Under the pieces are notes generated by a model. It was not told the DNA's origin. It was given only the letters and a program-made list of their open reading frames with translations, and made no database searches. Below, in pieces: positions 57,100 through 64,000 of a stretch of 64,000 bases of DNA (its first letter is position 1; every line of letters starts with the position of its first letter). The position numbers were made by a program, and so were the translations under genes. Origin of the DNA: CAIKZZ01 sp035604595 (GTDB lineage Bacteria; Pseudomonadota; Gammaproteobacteria; Steroidobacterales; Steroidobacteraceae); the NCBI GenBank assembly GCA_035604595.1, contig DATNIE010000021.1, positions 1-64,000 of the forward strand. Reading direction: 5' to 3'.

Positions 57100-58207
57100 A
57101 CCCGTGAAAGCGGAACCGGTGGAAATCGCCCCGGAGATCGGCACGGCGCGCCTCAATACGAAGCCGCTGTTCAAGCTCATGGTCGACAAGAAGGCCTCGG
57201 ACCTGTTTTTCACGTCCTACGCGCCCGTCAAGATCAAGATCGAGGGCCAGATCTCTCCGGTGAACAAGCAGATCCTGTCCCCGGACATGGTCAAGCAGGC
57301 CGCCTATGGCCTGATGAACGCCGAGCAGACCGAATACTTCGAGAAGGAACTCGAGATCGACTTCGCGATCTCCGAGCCCGGGCTCGGCCGCTTCCGTGTC
57401 AACGTGTTCCACCAGCGTGGCTATCCGGCGATCGTGCTCCGGCACATCACGGCCGACATGCCGCGCCTTGAGCAGCTCGGGATGCCGGACATTCTGCGCG
57501 AGCTCGTGATGCTGAAGCGCGGCCTGATCCTGATGGTCGGAGCGGCCGGCGCCGGCAAGTCGACCACGCTCGCGGCAATGATCAATTACCGCAACGAGAA
57601 CTCCTCCGACCACATCCTCACGATCGAGGATCCTATCGAGTTTCTGCACGCCAACAAGAAATCGATCGTCAATCAGCGCGAGGTGGGCCTCGACACCAAG
57701 TCCTACCACCGGGCCCTCAGAGGCGCGATGCGCGCGGCACCCGACGTGATCCTGATCGGCGAGATCCGCGACCGCGAGTCGATGGAGGCAGCGGTGGCGC
57801 TCGCCGGCACCGGGCACCTGTGCATCGCGACGCTGCACGCGAACAACTCGTCCGAGACGCTCGACCGCATCATCAACATGTTCCCGCGCGACCAGCACGA
57901 GCAGATCTACCTCGACCTGTCGCAGTACCTGCGCGCGATCCTTTCGCAGCGCCTCGTGCACGGCAAGGACAACCGCCGCGTGGCGGCCGTCGAGGTGCTG
58001 CTGAACACGCCGCACATCCACGAGCTGATCAAGAAGGGCGATGTGGTCGCAGTCAAGGAGGCGCTCAGGACCTCGACCGAGCGCGGCATGCAGGACTTCG
58101 ATACGGCGCTGTACGCGCTGGTCAAGCAGGGGCGCATCACGCTCGAGGACGCGCTGGTGAACGCCGACTCGCGCGCCAACCTCGAGACCCGGATCAACTT
58201 CGGCTAA
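57074..58207 (+). CDS. third PilT/PilU-type ATPase
   Basis: A 377-residue member of the PilT/PilU family. The P-loop reads GAAGAGKST in place of GPTGSGKST, still competent by residue type. Walker B is VILIGEIRD, the Asp box TIEDPIEFLH and His box LHANNSSETLDRIINMFP are intact, and the region of AIRNLIRE reads HIHELIKKGD, so it is PilU-like. A longer N-terminal lead (about 30 residues) precedes the PAS-like domain. The 26-base overlap with pilU implies coupled expression. Its distinct role is unknown. Confidence 0.88.
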   Translation: MNLKARVSEPVKAEPVEIAPEIGTARLNTKPLFKLMVDKKASDLFFTSYAPVKIKIEGQISPVNKQILSPDMVKQAAYGLMNAEQTEYFEKELEIDFAISEPGLGRFRVNVFHQRGYPAIVLRHITADMPRLEQLGMPDILRELVMLKRGLILMVGAAGAGKSTTLAAMINYRNENSSDHILTIEDPIEFLHANKKSIVNQREVGLDTKSYHRALRGAMRAAPDVILIGEIRDRESMEAAVALAGTGHLCIATLHANNSSETLDRIINMFPRDQHEQIYLDLSQYLRAILSQRLVHGKDNRRVAAVEVLLNTPHIHELIKKGDVVAVKEALRTSTERGMQDFDTALYALVKQGRITLEDALVNADSRANLETRINFG

Positions 58208-58228
58208 ACAGGCGGCCCGCGGACGCTG

Positions 58229-58891
58229 CTACGGCAGACGGCCGCGCAGCGCGACGAGCTCTCGCCTAAGGTCCTCCACCACCGACTCGAGCTGCGCCAC
58301 GCGGGCCGCGAGACCCACGCTTGCCGCGGCTGTGCCGCGGTCGGCGGGTGCGTGGGCATCGGCTGCAGCGCCCGGGTCCGGGGTGCCCGTGAACAGCTGT
58401 GCAACGCGCGCCTCGCGGGCACCCGGCTGACGCGGCAGACGCGCGACGAACGGGCCGTCGGCGCGAGTCGCGAGCAGTTCAAGCGTCGACTCGACCTCGC
58501 CGAGATCGTTGAATGGTGCGAGCCGCTGGGCGCGCGTGCGCAGTTCACCTGGCGTCTGCGGTCCCCGCAGCAGCAGCTCGCAGACGATGGCCAGCTCTTT
58601 CGCAGAGAACTGCAGCGGGTTGTGGTCGCCATTGCACAGGCGGTGCCGGTACTTGACCACGCGGCTGCCGAACCCGCTGCGGTCCATCACCAGGTGACGC
58701 TTGGAGAGCGCGTCGAGCGTCTCCTGCACGATGCGCTCGTCGAGCTCCAGCACCGGATCGCGGTTCGTCTTCTGGTTGCAGGCGTTGGTCAGCGCATTCA
58801 GCGACAGCGGGTACTGGTCCGGAGTCGTGATCTCCTTCTCGATGAGGCACCCGAGCACGCGGCCCTCGAGGGGACTGAGTTGTATCTGCAT
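58229..58891 (-). CDS. yceH: YceH-family protein (DUF480)
   Basis: A 220-residue protein of the DUF480 family, a winged-helix fold. LSPLEGRVLGCLIEKE and TPDQYPLSLNALTNACNQK at the N-terminus are diagnostic, and LLLRGPQTPGELRTRA follows. The C-terminal 50 residues contain a predicted coiled coil (VAQLESVVEDLRRELVALR). The ATG at 58891 is used; the upstream frame is antisense to a real gene. Function unknown; regulation of DNA-linked processes has been suggested for relatives. Confidence 0.9.
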   Translation of the reverse strand: MQIQLSPLEGRVLGCLIEKEITTPDQYPLSLNALTNACNQKTNRDPVLELDERIVQETLDALSKRHLVMDRSGFGSRVVKYRHRLCNGDHNPLQFSAKELAIVCELLLRGPQTPGELRTRAQRLAPFNDLGEVESTLELLATRADGPFVARLPRQPGAREARVAQLFTGTPDPGAAADAHAPADRGTAAASVGLAARVAQLESVVEDLRRELVALRGRLP

Positions 58892-58911
58892 GGACGCTGC
58901 CTGCCTTGCCC

Positions 58912-59811
58912 TCACGCGGCCGGCGGGAACACGGTGTAGGCGTCGAACACCGGCCCGTCGACGCAGACCCGCTTCATCGCGGGGCCGTCGGCAGTCTCGA
59001 CCCTGACCGCGCAGCCTGCGCAGCCACCCACCGCGCAGGCCATGAACTCCTCGAGCGCTACCTGGCACGGCACTGCGAAGCGCTGCGCGAGGCGCGCCGC
59101 GGCGATGAGCATCGGCGTCGGTCCGCAGGCGTACATCTCGACCTGCGCGAGCCTGTCCGACGCAAGGGTCCCCAGCCAGGCCGCCGCGAGCTCGGTGACC
59201 AATCCCGGATAGCAACCCGCGAAGCCGGCCAGAGTCGCGAGTCGGCTCGGCACGCCCCACTCCTCGAGCAGCGGGAGTGAGGCGATCGTGCCAGCCGGGA
59301 TGCCCGGTACCAGCAGGGTCGACGGCCGCGGGCGGAACGGGAACGGGACCTCGGAGCCGAGCAGGACGAGCGGCCGAAAACCTGTGGCGCCAGCCGCGGC
59401 AAGCCGCTCCGCCAGGAACACGATCGGCGGCATGCCGACGCCGCCGCCGACCAGCAGTGCGCGCGGACGCTCCGGATGCGGGACGAAACCCCGGCCGATC
59501 GGTCCGAGACAGGAGAGCCGCATGCCCGGACGCGCCCCGGACAGTGCGCGCAGTCCGGGCCCGACGATCTTGTAGAGGATCTCGATGGTCCCGCTGCTGG
59601 CGTCGGCGCGCTGGATCGACAGCGGCCGGCGCATCGGCAGGTCCGGGTCGCAGGTCAGGTGCACGAAGCTGCCCGGTTCGGCCCGCAGCGCGATCGTCGG
59701 CGCGCGAAGGTGCAGCACGAACTGCTCGCCTGGCCAGGCCTGCTGTCCGAGCACCTCCGCATCCTCAACGACGATCTTGCCGCGGTGCGAGTGATCGCGG
59801 GCCGTCGTCAT
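58912..59811 (-). CDS. PyrK-like electron transfer subunit (FAD/[2Fe-2S])
   Basis: A 299-residue ferredoxin reductase-type protein close to dihydroorotate dehydrogenase subunit PyrK. FAD is bound by MRRPLSIQ near residue 60, NAD by LLVGGGVGMPPIVFLAE near 120, and a C-terminal [2Fe-2S] cluster by the Cys set in ACAVGGCAGCAV and RVCVDGPVF. PyrK normally partners the class 1B PyrD, which is not seen here. Its start overlaps the pyrB stop by four bases, which supports a pyrimidine role. Confidence 0.85.
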   Translation of the reverse strand: MTTARDHSHRGKIVVEDAEVLGQQAWPGEQFVLHLRAPTIALRAEPGSFVHLTCDPDLPMRRPLSIQRADASSGTIEILYKIVGPGLRALSGARPGMRLSCLGPIGRGFVPHPERPRALLVGGGVGMPPIVFLAERLAAAGATGFRPLVLLGSEVPFPFRPRPSTLLVPGIPAGTIASLPLLEEWGVPSRLATLAGFAGCYPGLVTELAAAWLGTLASDRLAQVEMYACGPTPMLIAAARLAQRFAVPCQVALEEFMACAVGGCAGCAVRVETADGPAMKRVCVDGPVFDAYTVFPPAA

Positions 59812-60782
59812 CGGGAACCCCGCCGGAGATTGCGGTTCGCGATCACCGTCTCGAGCACCGCCATGCGCACCGCGACGCCATTTGTGACCTGCTGGCGGAT
59901 CACCGAGTGCGGGCCATCGGCGACCTCGCTCGCGATCTCAATCTCCCGGTTCATCGGCCCGGGGTGCATGACGATCGCTTCCGGACGCGCGAGCCGCAGG
60001 CGCGCCTTCGTCAGTCCCCAGCGTGCAAAATAGTCGTGCGGGTCGGGAATTGCTGCCTCGGCCATCCGTTCGCTCTGAATCCGCAACATCATCACGACGT
60101 CAGCGTGCGCGATGCCGGCCTCGAGCGAGTCGAAGCGCACCGCACCCGGCATCTCGCCGGGGTCCGGCATCAGAGCGTCGGGGGCGACGATCCGCAGCTC
60201 GCCCACCTCAAGTGCGGTGAACACCTGGTAGGCGGAGCGGGCCACGCGCGAGTGGCGCACATCACCGGCCACCGCGACCACGAGGTCACGAAATCCGCCC
60301 TTGAACTGCAAGATCGTCAGCGCATCGAGCAGTCCCTGGGTCGGATGCGACAGATGTGCCTCGCCTGCCGAGAGCACGCTGACGTGATCCTGCACGTGCT
60401 CGGCGACGAACTGGCCGACGCCCGGCGCGGCGTCGCGGATCACGAACACGTCGACCGCCATCGCCTGCAGCGTATAAACCGTGTCCAGCACCGTCTCGCC
60501 CTTGACTCGTGAGGACAGCATGATTTCGAGGTTCAGCACGTCGGCGCCCAGCCGGCGCGCCGCGAGCTCGAAGGAGGAGCGGGTGCGTGTGCTCGGTTCC
60601 GTGAAGATGTTGCCGACGGTGATCCCGTCCAGCGCATGACTGCGGGCCGGCAGCTCGCCCGGCCGGCGCAGGAAACGCTGGGCCCGGTCGAGCAGCTCGC
60701 GTACCTGATCGCTCGAGAGCCCCTCGAGGGTGATCAGGTGGTGCAGGCGCCCGTGGCTGTCAAACTGGCTGAATGGCAGCAT
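59808..60782 (-). CDS. pyrB: aspartate carbamoyltransferase catalytic subunit
   Basis: A 324-residue enzyme joining carbamoyl phosphate and aspartate, the first committed pyrimidine step. The carbamoyl phosphate site EPSTRTRSSFE is intact near residue 60, HPTQGLLDALT lies near 145, and HPGPMNREIEIAS near 275. No regulatory pyrI is seen. In pseudomonads PyrB forms a dodecamer with an inactive PyrC; that partner is absent here and a PyrK-like gene follows instead. The ATG at 60782 is used rather than an upstream frame-mate. Confidence 0.95.
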   Translation of the reverse strand: MLPFSQFDSHGRLHHLITLEGLSSDQVRELLDRAQRFLRRPGELPARSHALDGITVGNIFTEPSTRTRSSFELAARRLGADVLNLEIMLSSRVKGETVLDTVYTLQAMAVDVFVIRDAAPGVGQFVAEHVQDHVSVLSAGEAHLSHPTQGLLDALTILQFKGGFRDLVVAVAGDVRHSRVARSAYQVFTALEVGELRIVAPDALMPDPGEMPGAVRFDSLEAGIAHADVVMMLRIQSERMAEAAIPDPHDYFARWGLTKARLRLARPEAIVMHPGPMNREIEIASEVADGPHSVIRQQVTNGVAVRMAVLETVIANRNLRRGSR

Positions 60783-60787
60783 GCAGA

Positions 60788-61276
60788 TCACTCGTCGCGC
60801 GGCGCACGGCCCTGGCCGCGCAGCCATTGTTTCAGCACCACGCAGGCGGCTGCCGAGTCGACGTCGCCCGGCTGGACCCGTCGGGTGCGCGCGCCACTCG
60901 CGCGCTGGCGCCGCAGGATGTCCTCGGCCTCGCGCGAGGAGAGCCGCTCGTCGACCGTGGCCACCTCGAGCGAATAGCGGTCGTGGAGCTCGGCGGCGAA
61001 GCCCAGCGCCGCATCGGTCAGGCGCCCGGGCGTACCGTCCATATTATAGGGGACCCCGACGACCAGAACGCGTGGTTGCCACTCGCGCACGTATCGGTCG
61101 AGTCCGTGCCAGTCCGGCCGGCCGCCGCGGGCCGACACGACGCCGAGCGGGCGCGCACCTCGCGTCAGCGTATCGCCGGCGGCGACGCCGATGCGGCGCT
61201 CGCCGAAGTCGAAGCCCAGTGCGAGCAGTGGTAACGGCTGGCCGGGGGCGTCTGCACCGGCCTCGCCATCAAGCAT
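60788..61276 (-). CDS. ruvX: RuvX/YqgF pre-16S rRNA processing nuclease
   Basis: A 162-residue RNase H-fold protein of the YqgF family. LGFDFGERRIGVAAGD near residue 18 supplies the first acid, VVGVPYNMDGTPG and VATVDERLSSREAE the others. It was called a putative Holliday junction resolvase but in Escherichia coli processes the 5' end of 16S rRNA. It overlaps yqgE by eight bases and ends five bases before pyrB. Confidence 0.94.
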   Translation of the reverse strand: MLDGEAGADAPGQPLPLLALGFDFGERRIGVAAGDTLTRGARPLGVVSARGGRPDWHGLDRYVREWQPRVLVVGVPYNMDGTPGRLTDAALGFAAELHDRYSLEVATVDERLSSREAEDILRRQRASGARTRRVQPGDVDSAAACVVLKQWLRGQGRAPRDE

Positions 61277-61841
61277 GACCGGCCTGATGCGAGAGCCGCT
61301 CGAAGTCGATGCCCAGCAGCCGGGCGGCCGCATGCCAGCGTTGCTCGAACGGCGTGTCGAAGATGATTGCGTCGTCGACCGGTGCGTTGAGCCAGGCATT
61401 GGAGCGGATTTCTTCTTCGAGCTGGCCGGCGTCCCAGCCGGCATAGCCGAGCGCGACGACCGCCTGCGCCGGCCCCTCGCCGCGGGCCATCGAGCCTAGG
61501 ATGTCGCGCGAGGTCGTCACGTGCAGCGTCGCGGAGACCCTCAGCGTCGAATCCCACGGCTCGCGTTCGGCGGGCACGGGCGGATGCAGCACGAAACCGC
61601 GGTCCTGCTGCACGGGCCCGCCGCGCAGCACGGGTTGTTCCCGCAGCCGCACGTCCGACGAGCTGAGCGCGAGCTGCGCGAACACCTCGCCGAGCGCCAT
61701 GCTGAGCGGCCGGTTCAGAATGATTCCGAGCGCGCCCTTCGCGGTGTGCTCGCAGATCAGCGTCACCGTCTGGGCGAAGTTGGGGTCGGCGAGCCAAGGT
61801 GTCGCGACCAGCAGCTGGTTCGTCAGGTAGGCGCTGCGCAT
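61269..61841 (-). CDS. yqgE: YqgE/AlgH family protein (UPF0301)
   Basis: A 190-residue protein of the AlgH/YqgE family. LTNQLLVATPWLADPNF at the N-terminus, GALGIILNRPL and VLRGGPVQQDRGFVLH are diagnostic, as is ALGYAGWDAGQLEEEI. Its exact role is unknown; it is almost always beside ruvX, as here. The ATG at 61841 is used instead of a longer frame. The eight-base overlap with ruvX shows coupled translation. Confidence 0.93.
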   Translation of the reverse strand: MRSAYLTNQLLVATPWLADPNFAQTVTLICEHTAKGALGIILNRPLSMALGEVFAQLALSSSDVRLREQPVLRGGPVQQDRGFVLHPPVPAEREPWDSTLRVSATLHVTTSRDILGSMARGEGPAQAVVALGYAGWDAGQLEEEIRSNAWLNAPVDDAIIFDTPFEQRWHAAARLLGIDFERLSHQAGHA

Positions 61842-61885
61842 GGGGCTAGTATTGATCGGGTCCGGGGCGCCCACAAGACGTCCCA

Positions 61886-62797
61886 TCAGCGGGTATCTGC
61901 CGGCATGCGGACGGTCGACTCCTTGAGCTCCCCGCCGAGGAACTGCCACTCATACGCGAGCCGCAACGCATCATGGCGCGCCGCCAGCTCTCTGGGGAAC
62001 GGCTCGAACGGCGCCGCAAGCTTCAGGATCGCGAGGGCCGCCTGATCGAGCTCGGCATGGCCGCTGGAGCGCTGGACGACAGCCCCGCCCAGACGCCCGT
62101 CGGCGAGGATCTGCACCTCGAGCACGGGACTGCCGCTGAGACCGGCCCGCCGCGCGGCGTCGAGCGGGTAGTTCGCCGTGCCGATACGCTCAATCTTGCG
62201 CCGCCATGCATCGAGGTACACCGCGACGCTCGACTCCCGGGTGTTAGCCGCGACCATCAGTTCCCGTTCGGCGTGACCCTTGAGCCTGAGCACCTCGCCG
62301 CTGTCGACGCCGGCCGTCTCCGGGGACAGCGGCTCCATCGCGAGCGGCGTGCCGGCAGGCGCCGACGGGCCGCGCTGCGAGAAGAAGTGCCGGTCGCCTG
62401 ACTCCGCGCGGCTTGCGAGCAAGTCCGCCTCGCCACCGCTGTCCGCGCTCGAGACCTGCGTGCCGGTCGCGTTCTCGGCGCCGCTGCTCGCCGGATCGAT
62501 GGCCGGCGTATGGGGCGATTCCGCGCGCCGTGCCTGCGGGTCGGTCCCGGCGCCGCGCTGGTTGACCTGCGCGAGATAGTCCGCCGCGGTGTTGATGCGC
62601 AGCTCGGCGACCGGGTCGTGGACCAGGAGTACCTCGAGCGTCGGAGTCCCGCCCGAGCCGGTTGCCCGCGGCGGCGTGAACGTCACACCCAGTATCAGCA
62701 GTGCGTGCAACGCCCCGACCAGGAACAGCGTCGTCATCAGCCGGTCGCGGGCCGGCGGAACTGCCTCGCGCTGCCGCGCAAGCTCATCGAGGAGCAT
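61886..62797 (-). CDS. tonB: TonB-family energy transducer
   Basis: A 303-residue protein that links the ExbBD motor to outer-membrane receptors. One N-terminal membrane segment (TTLFLVGALHALLILGVTF) is followed by a long periplasmic linker with little of the usual Pro-Lys repeat and a C-terminal TonB domain (YPLDAARRAGLSGSPVLEV). The start could be ATG at 62797 or GTG at 62809. No exbBD are nearby. It may serve pilus-linked functions, as TonB3 does in Pseudomonas, or the receptor at 11158. Confidence 0.85.
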   Translation of the reverse strand: MLLDELARQREAVPPARDRLMTTLFLVGALHALLILGVTFTPPRATGSGGTPTLEVLLVHDPVAELRINTAADYLAQVNQRGAGTDPQARRAESPHTPAIDPASSGAENATGTQVSSADSGGEADLLASRAESGDRHFFSQRGPSAPAGTPLAMEPLSPETAGVDSGEVLRLKGHAERELMVAANTRESSVAVYLDAWRRKIERIGTANYPLDAARRAGLSGSPVLEVQILADGRLGGAVVQRSSGHAELDQAALAILKLAAPFEPFPRELAARHDALRLAYEWQFLGGELKESTVRMPADTR

Positions 62798-63003
62798 CGT
62801 GTCTGACACGCCCAAAAGTATACGCCGCAGGCCGCCGCCGCTGACGGGCAGCGGGATCTGCGCGGCAGCGGGTCACAGTCCCGCGCGCCAGTGGTAAAGG
62901 CGGCAGCGGGGCCGCAGGTTCAGCGCCGTCATACTCCTCTCGCATCCGCACGCGCAGCCACCGCTGAGCCAAACCGCGCCGACGATCCGCAAGGCCTCGG
63001 GCG

Positions 63004-63984
63004 TCACGACACCGGGCGCAGCCGGCGGCCGGCGAGCCGGCGCGCGATCGCCTCCATCAGCATGCCAGCGATGTCGGTGTGGCACTCCTTGTCGAGTTCG
63101 CGGATACCGGTTGGGCTCGTCACATTGATTTCGGTGACGAAGCCGCCGATGACATCGAGGCCGACAAACAGCATGCCGGCGTCCCTGAGGGCCGGGCCGA
63201 TGGTGCCGGCGAGCCAGCGGTCCCGGTCGTCGAGTGGACGGCCGACACCGCGCGCCCCCGCCGCGAGGTTGCCGCGATTGTCGGCGGCCGCGGGAATGCG
63301 CGCGAGCGCATACGGTACCGGCTCTCCGTCGACCAGAATTACGCGCGCATCGCCGGTCGTGACGATCTCAGGCAGATAGCGCTGCGCGATGGCGTAGCGG
63401 CTGCCGTACTCGGTCAGAGTCTCGAACACGACGGTCGCATTCTTGTCGCCGCGATCGATCACAAAGATTGATCGGCCGCCCATGCCGAACAGCGGCTTGC
63501 AGACGATCCGCTGGTGCTCGTCGAGGAACGCCCGCATGTCGTCCATGTCGCGGGTGATCAGCGTCGGCGCGCAGCACTCCGGGAACCAGGCCGTGTACAC
63601 CTTCTCGTTCATGTCGCGAAGGCCCTGTGGCCGGTTGACGACGAGGCAGCCTTCGACCTCGGCACGCTCGAGGATGTAAGTCGAGTAGATGTACTCAGTG
63701 TCGAACGGCGGATCCTTGCGCATCAGGATCACGTCGAGGTCCCCGAGCGGCTCCACGCGGGGCTCACCGAGCGAGTACCAGCTGTTGAGATCGTTGCTGA
63801 CGGTCAGCGGCCGGAGCCGGCCGAAAGCCCGGCCGTCCCTCAGCCAGATATGCCGCTGCTCGGCGTAATTGAGTTCCCAGCCCCGTGCCGCGGCGGCGAG
63901 CAGCATCGCGAGGGACGAGTCCTTGGCGGGCCGGATGGCGGCGATCGGGTCCATCACGATGCCAAGGCGTACGGGAGCGGGCAT
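63004..63984 (-). CDS. gshB: glutathione synthetase GshB
   Basis: A 326-residue ATP-grasp enzyme that joins gamma-glutamylcysteine and glycine. LGIVMDPIAAIRPAKDSSL at the N-terminus is diagnostic; MRKDPPFDTEYIYSTYILE near 90 and CKPLFGMGGRSIFVIDRGD near 165 follow, with LFVGLDVIGGFVTEINVTSP near the end. It begins the minus-strand run gshB-tonB-yqgE-ruvX-pyrB. About 200 bp of non-coding DNA lies between it and tonB. Confidence 0.96.
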   Translation of the reverse strand: MPAPVRLGIVMDPIAAIRPAKDSSLAMLLAAAARGWELNYAEQRHIWLRDGRAFGRLRPLTVSNDLNSWYSLGEPRVEPLGDLDVILMRKDPPFDTEYIYSTYILERAEVEGCLVVNRPQGLRDMNEKVYTAWFPECCAPTLITRDMDDMRAFLDEHQRIVCKPLFGMGGRSIFVIDRGDKNATVVFETLTEYGSRYAIAQRYLPEIVTTGDARVILVDGEPVPYALARIPAAADNRGNLAAGARGVGRPLDDRDRWLAGTIGPALRDAGMLFVGLDVIGGFVTEINVTSPTGIRELDKECHTDIAGMLMEAIARRLAGRRLRPVS

Positions 63985-64000
63985 GCGCAGATCTCCAGGC

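Overview
The window is GC-rich DNA from a chromosome, densely coding on both strands. Gene content points to a gammaproteobacterium: rpoD-dnaG-yqeY-rpsU next to a divergent tsaD; yggT-proC-yggS beside pilT-pilU; gshB-tonB-yqgE-ruvX-pyrB in one run; and a split adenosylcobalamin-dependent ribonucleotide reductase. The pil/pyr/gsh block resembles the order I recall for Pseudomonas aeruginosa, but the absence of pyrC' and pyrR and several other genes suggest a Nevskiales/Steroidobacterales/Xanthomonadales-type lineage. That placement is inference. I see no rRNA, tRNA or CRISPR array.

Region by region. 1-8.6 kb is loosely packed accessory DNA: a probable insertion-sequence remnant, an APC permease, a secreted alpha/beta hydrolase, two unrelated class III aminotransferases and a secreted protein with two retropepsin-like halves. 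9.0-13.3 kb is a likely Co/Ni homeostasis locus: an RcnR/DmeR-type sensor, a DmeF-type CDF exporter, a small Cys/His exported protein and a TonB-dependent receptor. 13.4-20 kb holds an ABC exporter and a set of envelope proteins (two sharing a split C-terminal motif, one lipoprotein, one DUF4382 lipoprotein). 20.3-21.4 kb is azlCD. 21.4-31.3 kb is housekeeping: macromolecular synthesis genes, tsaD, folB, folK, a pteridine reductase, a MidA-type methyltransferase and the CCA-adding enzyme.

31.4-41 kb carries a putative aminopeptidase, an NDUFA9-like protein, an HtrA protease, Hsp20, then nrdJa-nrdJb preceded by two good NrdR boxes and followed by a strong terminator, then three small genes including one with 15-residue repeats. 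41-46 kb is a compact envelope cluster (MltD with LysM domains, a small lipoprotein, an L,D-transpeptidase) overlapping ppnN. 46-54.8 kb has an orphan ParA, HtpG, FKBP, an amidohydrolase, a hydrolase, HU, and yggU-yggT-proC-yggS. 54.9-58.2 kb has three PilT/PilU-type ATPases in a row. 58.2-64 kb runs on the minus strand from gshB through tonB, yqgE, ruvX, pyrB and a PyrK-like gene to yceH.

How they may work together: cobalt is a plausible theme (a Co/Ni efflux locus in the same window as a B12-dependent RNR), as is envelope and protein quality control (HtrA, Hsp20, HtpG, FKBP, MltD, L,D-transpeptidase). I did not find a clearly new defence or biosynthetic system. The most original items are the small repeat protein, the paired split-motif proteins, the two-half retropepsin and the third PilU-like ATPase.
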